From CAZGNZ01 sp964527215 (lineage in GTDB: Bacteria > Fidelibacterota > Marinisomatia > SCGC-AAA003-L08 > JACNLC01): 64,000 nucleotides of DNA. The position numbers and the translations under genes are program-made. The stretch covers positions 1-64,000 of the forward strand of contig CAZGNZ010000009.1 in assembly GCA_964527215.1 (NCBI GenBank), given 5' to 3'. Shown here one piece after another: positions 53,366 to 61,871 of this stretch. The notes under the pieces are model-generated. The model did no database searches. It was not told the DNA's origin and saw only the letters and a program-made list of their open reading frames with translations. Every line of letters starts with the position of its first letter. Position 1 is the first letter of the stretch.

Positions 53366-55312
53366 ATGGAAAAGGTTCATAGATTTAAGACATGGTTCCG
53401 ACGCAGCAGCTTGGTTGACCAGGAGGGGTTTGCATTTGGTGCCCTCTCACTGGTCGCGGCTGTCATAGTCGGTCTGGTCGTTTCTTTTCTGGTGAATTCA
53501 CTGGCCATGAACAGCTCAATGGCTGCTGACACCATTTCTTCTTCCCGATCATATTGGACAGCTCTTTCCTGTATTGAGCTGACCACCCAGCTTTTGAATG
53601 ACGGACTTGATGATGCCAACGGCACATATGCCTTTGACAATTCAAGCTGTTCGGTTGAAGTGATAGATACCGACAATCCCTGCCTGAAACAAATTACCAG
53701 TTTGGAAAGCAATCCGCTGAGTTCCCGGAAAGTCACGGTCATGGTGGAATGCGACTTTGATGAAGATGAGTTTCTTTCCATTATTGCCGACAGCGGCTGT
53801 ACTGATCCGCTTGAGATCAGTATGGGTGATGATGACGACAGCGGCGGCGATTGTGACGGCGGTGATGTCACATTGTGCCACCATCCACCCGGAAATCCAA
53901 GCAACTGTCATACCATTACCGTTGGTGCAGCTGCGGTTCCGGCTCATCTCGCTCATGGTGATTATCTCGGCGAGTGCGACGGATGTTTGACTGATGGCGG
54001 ATCCGGATTTGACTGGGGCTGTGGTGATGATGATGATGACGACGATTGCGATGGCGGATCCGGCTGGGGCTGGGCCTGGGGTGATGACGATGACGACGAC
54101 GATGATGATGACGACGACGACGACGACAGCGGTGGCGGTGATTTTGACACTTTCGTCGGCTTTTCCATTACCGGAGACTTTGATCTTGACGGTCTGGTAT
54201 ATTTAGGTACAGACTGCTGTGAAGATATCGCAGACGGAGAACCGGATACCGGTTACGATCCCGGTCAAGGATTTGGCGGAGGCGGTGGATGCGGTGATGA
54301 CGATGATGATGACGACGACGATGATGATGATGATGACGATGATGATGATGATGATGATCGGTATGCAGAACGCTGCAGTGGGGATGACGACGACGACGAC
54401 GATGATGACGATGATGACGATGATGACGACGATGATGATGACGATGATGATGACGGCGGCAGCGGTGGTTCTTCAGGCCCTACCGTTTGTTACGGAGCAG
54501 TAGTGGATTGTGAAAACTGCATCGGGCAGTACAATACCTCCACCTTCTTTACCCCATACGGTTATGTTGCAGATCTCGGTACCGGGAATAACTTCACGAG
54601 TCTGGAAATGGAATCACAGACACTCCCAACACTTGAATTTACTTCTCATGACAGCCTCATTGCGCTGGCAGACGCAATCATTTCAACATCCGGCAATAAG
54701 TACAATGGGAACTACACCAAAAACGGCGGCACTCTGAATCTGGATGATTTTGTTGACAATACCTTTTTTGTGAAAGGCAATGTCACAATCAAACGGGCTG
54801 ATGTCACGGGCGGTTCAGTGGCAGATCCGGGAATCATTGTGGCAACCGGAAAAATTGTGATTAAAAAAGACTCCGGTATCAATTCCTCAGTCGGCGATAA
54901 TATCATACTGATTTCAAAGAATTTCGTCTATCTGAAGAATGCGACCCAGTTCGGGGTGGACTATTCAGCATATTCTGCAGCAGACAGACCAACCACCATT
55001 AATGAAATCTATGCCTGGAACTATGTTCAAATTTCCGGAAACTCCAATGTTTGGGCTTCCATATATTCTGCGGGTGAAATCATCACTGAAGGGGAAGTTT
55101 ACGGACTCATGTATTCCCCCACAGGACTGCAGTTCTATGGGACAGATCCATACTTCGAAGGATTGCTGTACGTTCAGGCGATAACCAATCCGGTAAATAC
55201 ACTGAATGCCGGAACCATGGTGTTGACGCCAAGATTCCCGTTGTCCTATTTTGGAAACGGACTGAGTACCGATGATTTCAGGATAGTACCCTTTACATAT
55301 CAGGAAATTTAA
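53366..55312 (+). CDS. PilX/GspK-like tip pilin with poly-aspartate tracts
   Basis: A 648-residue prepilin-like protein. The leader ends at Gly21 (DQEG/FAFGALSLVAAVIVG) and +5 is Ala, so the Glu needed for helix packing is missing, exactly as in GspK tip subunits. About residues 168-206 carry a Cys/His motif (VTLCHHPPGNPSNCHTITVG ... HLAHGDYLGEC). Then follow Asp runs of 7 (221-227), 15 (240-254), 21 (311-331) and 24 (340-363) residues, separated by Gly/Cys/Trp-rich linkers. The C-terminal third is a beta-rich domain (NYVQISGNSNVWASIYSAGE, DPYFEGLLYVQ) like those ending PilX-type proteins. ATG 53366 has AAGGGG upstream. Last gene of the pilin set; role probably at the pilus tip, binding cations or minerals (inference). 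Confidence 0.75.
   Translation: MEKVHRFKTWFRRSSLVDQEGFAFGALSLVAAVIVGLVVSFLVNSLAMNSSMAADTISSSRSYWTALSCIELTTQLLNDGLDDANGTYAFDNSSCSVEVIDTDNPCLKQITSLESNPLSSRKVTVMVECDFDEDEFLSIIADSGCTDPLEISMGDDDDSGGDCDGGDVTLCHHPPGNPSNCHTITVGAAAVPAHLAHGDYLGECDGCLTDGGSGFDWGCGDDDDDDDCDGGSGWGWAWGDDDDDDDDDDDDDDDSGGGDFDTFVGFSITGDFDLDGLVYLGTDCCEDIADGEPDTGYDPGQGFGGGGGCGDDDDDDDDDDDDDDDDDDDDDRYAERCSGDDDDDDDDDDDDDDDDDDDDDDDDGGSGGSSGPTVCYGAVVDCENCIGQYNTSTFFTPYGYVADLGTGNNFTSLEMESQTLPTLEFTSHDSLIALADAIISTSGNKYNGNYTKNGGTLNLDDFVDNTFFVKGNVTIKRADVTGGSVADPGIIVATGKIVIKKDSGINSSVGDNIILISKNFVYLKNATQFGVDYSAYSAADRPTTINEIYAWNYVQISGNSNVWASIYSAGEIITEGEVYGLMYSPTGLQFYGTDPYFEGLLYVQAITNPVNTLNAGTMVLTPRFPLSYFGNGLSTDDFRIVPFTYQEI
54026..54454 (+). 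repeat. GAY trinucleotide repeat tracts
   Basis: Uninterrupted GAT/GAC codons at 54026-54046 (7), 54083-54127 (15), 54296-54358 (21) and 54383-54454 (24), in frame with the tip pilin. GAT and GAC alternate irregularly, so the tracts are not simple recent expansions. Length changes would keep the frame. Confidence 0.95.
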
Positions 55313-55330
55313 TTTTTTTAAGGATTTGTT

Positions 55331-55543
55331 GTGACTATTGGATATCTTATTATCGCCATACTGCTGATGGTTGGCGGAGGTTTTCTGATTTTTGCTCCGA
55401 AACTGATAATCAAATTCAGTGAATCCCTAAATCGCTGGGCAACCACTGATGACGTCATTTTGTACAAGCGTCATTTGGTGGGCATTATAATTATGCTGAT
55501 TTCCGTATACATGATATACGTGTATTTTCAATTGCCTGAATGA
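55331..55543 (+). CDS. small two-helix membrane protein
   Basis: Seventy residues with two hydrophobic helices (TIGYLIIAILLMVGGGFLIF and RHLVGIIIMLISVYMIYVYF) around a short polar loop. GTG start with AAGGA seven bases upstream, 18 bases after the tip pilin gene, so probably in the same transcript. No family is recognised. Confidence 0.6.
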   Translation: MTIGYLIIAILLMVGGGFLIFAPKLIIKFSESLNRWATTDDVILYKRHLVGIIIMLISVYMIYVYFQLPE

Positions 55544-55593
55544 TTTTCAAAGGGATTGCGAACAGTTCAGTTTCAAAGGTGCGGATGTGACCA

Positions 55594-56022
55594 ATGTCTT
55601 TCCGCACCTTATTGGTCCGGCAAAAATACAATTCCTGGATCACCTTTCTGCTTATTCTCATTCCGATTGCGGCAGGGATGACTGCCATACAGATTCGCAT
55701 CCTGAATCATGCTCAGGAAATCCAGGCTGAAACAGTTATCCAGTCTGTCAGAACCAGCCTGAAAATCTACGCCCTCGAGCAGGTGTTGATATCTGGGGCT
55801 ATGCAGTTTCCGCCGGACAGCATATCCTGCCTGTTTAATAATATCTACATGGAAACACCGGAAAACTGGCACTACACTCCCGGGTCAGCCGATGATACCC
55901 ATCCCGGATATATCGTTCATATGTCATCAAACTTATCAGCCAGATACATTTATCAATGCAGTGGCGGAGATCATTATTTTCTGGCGGAAACGATTGAGAT
56001 TCCGGAGCTGCGGCAGCAATGA
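55594..56022 (+). CDS. single-pass membrane protein of unknown function
   Basis: A 142-residue protein with an N-terminal hydrophobic helix (WITFLLILIPIAAGMTAIQI) and a soluble domain with two Cys. The arrangement is pilin-like, but there is no Gly/Phe cleavage site or acidic +5 residue, so it is not an obvious prepilin. The next gene overlaps it by ATGA. Unrecognised. Confidence 0.55.
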   Translation: MSFRTLLVRQKYNSWITFLLILIPIAAGMTAIQIRILNHAQEIQAETVIQSVRTSLKIYALEQVLISGAMQFPPDSISCLFNNIYMETPENWHYTPGSADDTHPGYIVHMSSNLSARYIYQCSGGDHYFLAETIEIPELRQQ

Positions 56023-56789
56023 ATGATTTTCCTGCTCCTCATATCACTCTTCGCTTCTATGAAGAGCTGAACGATCATCTTCCCGTGAAACACCGAAAAA
56101 TACGATTTTCCCGCCAGCTGACACATCCTGCATCCGTGAAAGACGTAATTGAATCATGCGGCGTCCCTCATCCGGAAGTTGAGTTAATCCTTGTCAACGG
56201 CGAATCAGTGGATTTTGAATACCCGGTTCAGCCAAATGATGATCTGTCGGTTTATCCCGTTTTTGAAAGCATGGACGTTTCTTCCGTCGTCAGACTTCCA
56301 AAGCGGCCACTCAGAAATGTGGCATTTATTGCCGATGTGCATCTCGGCAAACTGACCCGGATACTGCGCATCCTGGGTTTCGACATCCATTATGATCCAA
56401 TATTGGAGGATGCTGAACTGGCTGAGATTTCCGGTGAAACAGGAAAGGTCCTTCTAACGCGCGACCGCAGACTTCTGATGCGGAAAATTATTGATAAAGG
56501 CTATTACGTCCGCTCCCCGAATCCTTATGAACAGACTGTGGAAATACTTCAGCGGTTCCAGCTGAAAAACCAGGTCTCCCCCTTTTCACGATGTCCGGAA
56601 TGCAACGGCAGAATTAATCCTGTGCAAAAAGCAGATGTAGATGAAGTTCTGCCGCCGATGACCCGAAAGCTGTATTTTTCCTTTCGAATCTGCGAAAACT
56701 GCCGCAAAGTGTATTGGGAAGGTGCTCATACAAAAAAACTGAACGGAATGATAAACCGCATTATGATGGAACTGGAGAATGACCGGTAA
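56019..56789 (+). CDS. Mut7-C RNase-fold protein with ubiquitin-like domain
   Basis: A 256-residue protein. The N-terminal ~85 residues form a ubiquitin-like (ThiS/MoaD-type) domain (ITLRFYEELNDHLP ... VNGESVDFEYPVQPNDDLSV). Then comes a Mut7-C PIN-like domain: FIADVHLGKLTRILRILGFD supplies the catalytic Asp, LLTRDRRLL the second acidic site, and a zinc ribbon (CPEC/CENC) follows. The Mut7-C family is predicted to act on RNA, but its substrate is unknown. It overlaps the MBL-fold gene downstream, giving an RNA-related trio with RNase Z and YhbY. Confidence 0.85.
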   Translation: MNDFPAPHITLRFYEELNDHLPVKHRKIRFSRQLTHPASVKDVIESCGVPHPEVELILVNGESVDFEYPVQPNDDLSVYPVFESMDVSSVVRLPKRPLRNVAFIADVHLGKLTRILRILGFDIHYDPILEDAELAEISGETGKVLLTRDRRLLMRKIIDKGYYVRSPNPYEQTVEILQRFQLKNQVSPFSRCPECNGRINPVQKADVDEVLPPMTRKLYFSFRICENCRKVYWEGAHTKKLNGMINRIMMELENDR

Positions 56790-57573
56790 AACCCGCATTG
56801 AATACTTCAACGTGCTTGGGAATTCTGCCGGCCGACCAACAAAAACAAGATCGACTGCATCGGTTCTGCTTGGTGTCACAGGATATGACATCCTGATCGA
56901 CTGCGGAGAAAATACCTACCAGAACTGGAAACGCGCCGGCTACCGATGGCGCAGGCTGAAATATATTTTCATTTCTCATCTTCATCCGGACCATGTTTCC
57001 GGTCTCGTGCCGCTGTTGTTTTACAGGGATCTTGAACATATTACGGCACCGCTGACAATCATTGGCGACGGTTCTATTTCAGAATATATTAAGACTGTCA
57101 GCCGGTTTTACAACTGGGCGCCCAAATCACCCATACACGTTTTAACACTCGAAGCCGGTCAGACCATTGCTTTGGAAAATGATTTAAAGCTGACGGTCCG
57201 GCTGCTGGATCATGCGGTTCCCTGTTACGGATGTCGATTTTCCGATCAGGAAAATCTTTCACTGGCATATATCACTGATACTCGACCCTGTGCGGGCAGT
57301 TTTAGCTTGATGAAACATGCAAATGTGGCCATCCATGAAGCCACTTTTGAAACCGACCAATCCGAACTGGCCTTTAAAAAACATCACACAACCACCGGAC
57401 AGGCAATCCAATCTGCCGGTGAGCACAATGTCAGACGTCTGGTACTCACGCATTTCAGTCCCCGGATTGAAGATGAAAGTCTTGAGAAACTGTCGTATAA
57501 TGGAAATCCGGTGTTCACACATGGTCACACACCCATTAACCCTGTCACCCCAAAATCGAAAGAGGATCAATGA
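56779..57573 (+). CDS. RNase Z-like metallo-beta-lactamase-fold protein
   Basis: A 264-residue MBL-fold hydrolase. The metal site HLHPDH (ISHLHPDHVSGL) is complete, with later ligands in AYITDTRPC and LTHFSPR. The overall plan (TRSTASVLLGVTGYDILIDC, KHHTTTGQAI) is that of RNase Z/ElaC-type phosphodiesterases that trim tRNA 3' ends, but the flexible exosite arm is not obvious, so the substrate is uncertain. It overlaps the Mut7-C gene by 11 bases and yhbY by four. Confidence 0.8.
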   Translation: MTGKTRIEYFNVLGNSAGRPTKTRSTASVLLGVTGYDILIDCGENTYQNWKRAGYRWRRLKYIFISHLHPDHVSGLVPLLFYRDLEHITAPLTIIGDGSISEYIKTVSRFYNWAPKSPIHVLTLEAGQTIALENDLKLTVRLLDHAVPCYGCRFSDQENLSLAYITDTRPCAGSFSLMKHANVAIHEATFETDQSELAFKKHHTTTGQAIQSAGEHNVRRLVLTHFSPRIEDESLEKLSYNGNPVFTHGHTPINPVTPKSKEDQ

Positions 57574-57875
57574 CACTTAGCAAAAAGCAGATCAGATTTT
57601 TGAAGGCAGAATCCCATCACCTGAAACCTGTTGTTTTTATTGGTAAAAACGGATTGTCTGATGGTACAGTCCAATCGGTTCATCAGGCACTTTCGGACCA
57701 TGAACTGATTAAGGTTAAATTTCTCGATTATAAGGATCAGAAAAAAAACGTTTTGATGAAACTGACTCAACGGACTGAATCGGAACTGGTTCAGCTCATT
57801 GGACATACCGCCACGCTGTTCCGTCAGAACACCGACCCGGAAAAACAAAAGACAATCCTGCCCTCTTCAGAGTAG
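57570..57875 (+). CDS. yhbY: CRM-domain RNA-binding protein (YhbY)
   Basis: A 101-residue protein with the CRM fold: LSKKQIRFLKAESHHLKPVV, then FIGKNGLSDGTVQSV (the conserved GxxG-type loop), a helix and LIGHTATLFRQN at the end. YhbY-type proteins bind pre-50S ribosomal particles. ATG overlaps the preceding stop. Last gene of the run that starts with the pilins. Confidence 0.92.
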   Translation: MTLSKKQIRFLKAESHHLKPVVFIGKNGLSDGTVQSVHQALSDHELIKVKFLDYKDQKKNVLMKLTQRTESELVQLIGHTATLFRQNTDPEKQKTILPSSE

Positions 57876-57889
57876 CATTATTATCCACC

Positions 57890-57919
57890 TTACATTCTGA
57901 CACAAACATTTTTTATAAT
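57890..57919 (+). promoter_or_regulatory. candidate promoter of the C25-like protein gene
   Basis: TTACAT (57890-57895), 18-base spacer, perfect TATAAT (57914-57919). Transcription would begin near 57926, leaving a 70-base leader with AGGAGG at 57986-57991 before the GTG. Confidence 0.45.
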
Positions 57920-57997
57920 AATCATTCCTGCAATATTATTTTTCCTTCTCAATAGTTCTGCCAATTCCCACAACATAGAAACAGTAGGAGGTATCAG

Positions 57998-60900
57998 GTG
58001 CATTTGATAAGAAATCTGGGAGTAATCACTGTTGCGGTAACAGTGCTTTTGGGCGCAGTATCCAATAATTTTACAATCCAGGAAACGACCGAGGATCTAA
58101 CCACGATCCATTTCCAGGTTGGTGAATTCTCAACTGTCGAGATTGGTGAAACAACCAGGATTCAGACCGCTCAAGCGGGAAGAACCACAGATACAGGCAT
58201 GCCCGAACTGCCTGTGTACAGCACAATGTTCAGAATGGAACCGGGTGTGGGTTATGATGTGACGTATTCAATTCAGCAATCCAGAACCTTGCGTCATATA
58301 GATCTTTTTCCAGCCCAGGAAATCACACAGGAACAAGACGATCACACGATCAACGAGAAAAATTTTGATTTTTACAACAGTTCTGACATCTACCCAGTTC
58401 AGAATCTGACAATTGGTGAGACAATGGTGATGCGCGGTTTGGAAGTCGCAACAATCAGTTTCATCCCATTTCAATATCATCCTGAGACAAAAGAGCTGAT
58501 CGTTTTTGAGGATGTTCAGATTCAGGTTGCTGAATCCGGGTCCCGGGAACTCACATCCGCCGGAATGATGCCGCCGTCGAGAGCATTTGAGCCTCTGTAC
58601 CGGTCATTGATCGTCAATTACGAAACATGCGACCGAGATGAAGACTTTCAGCAGCCTGCCATTCTGTATATCTGCGGCGGGGGTTCCACCGGTGCTATCA
58701 CCCATCCAATGTTCCAGGATTTGGTTGAATGGCGCCATCAGCGCGGCTATGTGGTTTACACCGCGCATACCGGCACCACCGGTTCCAATAATAACAGCAT
58801 CAAAGATTATATTGAAAACGCTTACGATACCTATGATCCTCCGCCTGAATATGTTGCTCTTGTCGGAGATACCGGCGGCTCATTTGCCGTTCCGCACTGG
58901 ACTTCCCACAGTGGTGATTCAGATCACCCATACATGGAACTTGAAGGAAATGACTATTTGCCGGAGGTATTGGTCGGCCGGCTTTCAGTGTCAGGCGGTA
59001 CGGATTTGGCCGTGGTGATTGATAAAACCATTGCCTATGAAAAGGCCGAATACATGGCCAACAACTGGTTTGAGAAATCCGCGCTGTGTGGTGACCCCAC
59101 CTCCTCTGGCCTGAGCGCAGTGGTAACCAACGAGTACATTGAGAACATCCAGATCAGCCATGGTATGGAGGATGTACGAGTAAACCGCGGCAGCGGCAAC
59201 TACGCAACCTGGATGCAGAATAATCTGGATGAAGGCATGGCGTACATGAACTACCGCGGCTACATCGGAACCAGCAGTTTCGGATCCTCTCATATCAACA
59301 ATTCCAACAACGGCTATATGACACCCTTCATTACATTCATTACCTGCAGTACCGGCAGTTTCGGATCTTCCTGGGGTACTGCCATCATAGAGGATTTCAT
59401 ACGGGCCGGAACCATCAATAATCCCAAAGGTGCTGTGGCCGCGATCGGCACTGCAACCTCCAGCACGCATACCGCTCCCAACAACATTGTTGATATGGGT
59501 ATCTACGACGGGCTGTTTGCCAAAGGTATTGAATGTGCAGCAGGCGGACTGGTAAACGGGAAGATATCACTGTATAACACCTATCCCTCCAATCCTTCCG
59601 ATCTGGTGGGTAAGTTTACCGCCTGGAATAACCTGATGGGTGATCCGGCTCTGCACGTATGGACCGATACACCCACCATTCTGACGGTGGATTATCCTGA
59701 ATCAGTTGGCATTGGCGGTAATTTCATTGAAATCGCTGTCACTGATGAAGACGGCAATGCTGTAGAGAACGCCTTCGTTACCCTGGTGAATAATGATGAC
59801 AGCATTTTCATTTCCGGCATGACGGATGAATTCGGAATCGTCTCTATAGAACTGCCTGTTGATGAAACCGGTGATGTCACCCTGACTGTAACCAAACGGA
59901 ATTGTAAACCGCACATAGGCGAATTCACCATTTATTCTGACGGTCCATCAGTAAACATAACCACTGAAAATATTACGGTTGATGATTCTGAAGGGAATGG
60001 GAACGGTATTGCCAATCCCGGTGAAACCATCCTTTTGACACTGCCGCTGACAAATTTCGGCACCGAATCGGCTGTGGCAGTGCAGGCGTTCATCAGTTCC
60101 GGCAATGACAATGTCGCAATCAACACCGGAACCATTTCATTTGGCGATATAGCGCCCGGTGAAACTGCAGATGGCTTTTTCGAATTTTCTCTTTTACCTG
60201 AAACCATTGACCAGGAAGAACTGGATGTTCGCATTTACATCGGTGATTCCTCAGCAAATGAATGGGCATCGATGCTGCCTCTGGTGGTTGCCGGTGCAAA
60301 ACTGGACATCAGCAGCCACGACATCATCGGTACCGAATTCATCCAACCTGGGAATACCGGTGAACTGCTGATTACCCTAGAAAATACCGGATCTCTTGAC
60401 TTATCCGGTGTGACGGCCATCCTCTCCTCAGTCTCCGGTCTACTGGATGTGGAAAATGATTTTGCCGACTGGGGATTGATACAAGGGGGCAGTTCCGTGG
60501 AGTCTGGCACTGCTTTTACCATATCCGCAAGTGAAGATCTCGTCAACGGCACTGTGCTGCCGCTTAATCTGCACATTGAAAGTGATGAAGGATACGACCG
60601 CACGGAAACGCTGCATCTTCAGATTGGCGTTGTGACAGTCACTGATCCGCTGGGACCGGACAACTACGGGTATTATATCTATGATTCCAATGACCTGGGA
60701 TACAGTCTGGCCATGCCTTATGACTGGATCGAAATTGATCCGGACCACGGTGGCGACGGTATCAGTCTGAATATGAATGATTCCGGTGAAGGAAATCCGG
60801 TCAGTCAGCAGTCTGCTCATGTTGATCTGCCTTTCACGTTTACTTTTTACGGCGTTGATTATGATGAGATCACCGTCAGTACAAACGGCTGGATATCCTT

Positions 60901-61546
60901 TGGTGACAGCGAATTGGAATCATTCCGGAACTATCCAATACCAGGTGCCGGAGGTCCTTCTCCAATGCTGGCTGTTTTCTGGGACGATTTGAAAACATCC
61001 GGCGGCGGTCAGGTATATAAGTACATTAATGAAGAAGAAGAATACGTTATCATTGAGTGGTCAGAGATGCAGACCGCTCAGCAGCAGGCTAACCAGATCG
61101 AAACTTTCCAGGCCATTTTATTGAACAGTCTGACCCCAACCGGTGATGACGAAATCATTCTGCAGTATAAGGAATTCAATAATACTTCCGTTGGGAATTA
61201 TTCATCCTATACCCCTCATCACGGGTGTTATTCCACCGTCGGTATCGAAAATCATTTCGGGGATGATGGGCTTCAGTACACATTCAATGATGTCTGGCCC
61301 ACTGCTGCCATGGAGCTTGGTGATGAAACCGCGCTCACAATTACGACACGCCAGCCTGTGGTTCTCCTGAAAGGAGACGTAAATCAAGATGGAGACATTA
61401 ATGTTCAGGATATTATCCTGGTTGTAAACGATATCGTAAACATTCAAAATCTGGGTGCTCTTGAACGTTACATTGCAGACATGGACGACAACGGGATTGT
61501 TAACATTCTTGACGTTATCCAGATGATTGGAGCGATCCTGGAATAA
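57998..61546 (+). CDS. secreted C25 (gingipain-like) protein with C-terminal dockerin
   Basis: A 1182-residue exported protein. It has a signal peptide and a ~200-residue propeptide. The C25 domain (about 205-560) contains YVALVGDTGGSFAVP, YLPEVLVGRLS and YEKAEYMANNWFEKSAL, matching the gingipain fold. Cys450 in TCSTGSF aligns with the gingipain nucleophile, but the NYTGHG position of the catalytic His reads NYRGYIG, so His is Tyr422 here; a second His (GSSHIN) is kept. Ig-like modules follow (about 570-1000), then a beta domain and a C-terminal dockerin pair (GDVNQDGDINVQDIIL; ADMDDNGIVNILDVIQ). It ends with the dockerin and has no type IX sorting tail. GTG start with AGGAGG six bases upstream. 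Confidence 0.85.
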   Translation: MHLIRNLGVITVAVTVLLGAVSNNFTIQETTEDLTTIHFQVGEFSTVEIGETTRIQTAQAGRTTDTGMPELPVYSTMFRMEPGVGYDVTYSIQQSRTLRHIDLFPAQEITQEQDDHTINEKNFDFYNSSDIYPVQNLTIGETMVMRGLEVATISFIPFQYHPETKELIVFEDVQIQVAESGSRELTSAGMMPPSRAFEPLYRSLIVNYETCDRDEDFQQPAILYICGGGSTGAITHPMFQDLVEWRHQRGYVVYTAHTGTTGSNNNSIKDYIENAYDTYDPPPEYVALVGDTGGSFAVPHWTSHSGDSDHPYMELEGNDYLPEVLVGRLSVSGGTDLAVVIDKTIAYEKAEYMANNWFEKSALCGDPTSSGLSAVVTNEYIENIQISHGMEDVRVNRGSGNYATWMQNNLDEGMAYMNYRGYIGTSSFGSSHINNSNNGYMTPFITFITCSTGSFGSSWGTAIIEDFIRAGTINNPKGAVAAIGTATSSTHTAPNNIVDMGIYDGLFAKGIECAAGGLVNGKISLYNTYPSNPSDLVGKFTAWNNLMGDPALHVWTDTPTILTVDYPESVGIGGNFIEIAVTDEDGNAVENAFVTLVNNDDSIFISGMTDEFGIVSIELPVDETGDVTLTVTKRNCKPHIGEFTIYSDGPSVNITTENITVDDSEGNGNGIANPGETILLTLPLTNFGTESAVAVQAFISSGNDNVAINTGTISFGDIAPGETADGFFEFSLLPETIDQEELDVRIYIGDSSANEWASMLPLVVAGAKLDISSHDIIGTEFIQPGNTGELLITLENTGSLDLSGVTAILSSVSGLLDVENDFADWGLIQGGSSVESGTAFTISASEDLVNGTVLPLNLHIESDEGYDRTETLHLQIGVVTVTDPLGPDNYGYYIYDSNDLGYSLAMPYDWIEIDPDHGGDGISLNMNDSGEGNPVSQQSAHVDLPFTFTFYGVDYDEITVSTNGWISFGDSELESFRNYPIPGAGGPSPMLAVFWDDLKTSGGGQVYKYINEEEEYVIIEWSEMQTAQQQANQIETFQAILLNSLTPTGDDEIILQYKEFNNTSVGNYSSYTPHHGCYSTVGIENHFGDDGLQYTFNDVWPTAAMELGDETALTITTRQPVVLLKGDVNQDGDINVQDIILVVNDIVNIQNLGALERYIADMDDNGIVNILDVIQMIGAILE

Positions 61547-61575
61547 ATAAAATTCATTTCAAACTTTGATCAGAC

Positions 61576-61604
61576 GCGCCCCGATTCACACGGGGCGCTT
61601 TTCA
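61576..61604 (+). terminator. rho-independent terminator of the C25-like gene
   Basis: Eight-base GC stem GCGCCCCG / CGGGGCGC (61576-61583 with 61591-61598), 7-base loop, then TTTTC. It lies 30 bases after the stop. Confidence 0.85.
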
Positions 61605-61633
61605 TTTCTGCCGATATTGTGAAACATACCTGA

Positions 61634-61816
61634 AATCTGACTACTCGCCCCCGTGACTTCAAAGCTTGGGATTCCTTATTGTCCTATCACATGATTCAGT
61701 ATCTGTCACCCCTGTTGTTCAGTTCGCGTGATTCAGAAAAGCATGTTACAGCTTTTGAACAGCTGATTTCAGAGATTCTGTACAGCCGACTGTATAAAAG
61801 ACAGCAATTTTCTTAA
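61634..61816 (+). pseudogene. possible gene remnant
   Basis: An open frame of 60 codons reading DFKAWDSLLSYHMIQYLSPL and on, ending SRLYKRQQFS at 61816; the only ATG is at 61691 (41 residues). Composition is protein-like and a hairpin plus T-run follows 36 bases later. No family is recognised and no ribosome site is visible, so this may be the 3' end of a lost gene or chance. Confidence 0.25.
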
Positions 61817-61851
61817 TATTACTTTTTTAAAATTTTGAGCACAATTTGAAT

Positions 61852-61871
61852 CCGCCGGTTGGCGGGTTTTT
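61852..61871 (+). terminator. weak hairpin terminator
   Basis: CCGCC / GGCGG stem (61852-61856 with 61861-61865), 4-base loop, then GTTTTT. It follows the possible gene remnant. Confidence 0.5.

Noticed and set aside
53962..54168. Poly-Ser frame on the minus strand and poly-Met/Thr frames on the plus strand over the Asp tracts
   Set aside because: They are alternative readings of the GAY repeats; only the Asp frame continues into a pilin with a leader and a C-terminal domain.
54026..54454. Tandem repeats considered as a CRISPR array
   Set aside because: Pure trinucleotide repeats within a coding frame, with no spacer-repeat periodicity.
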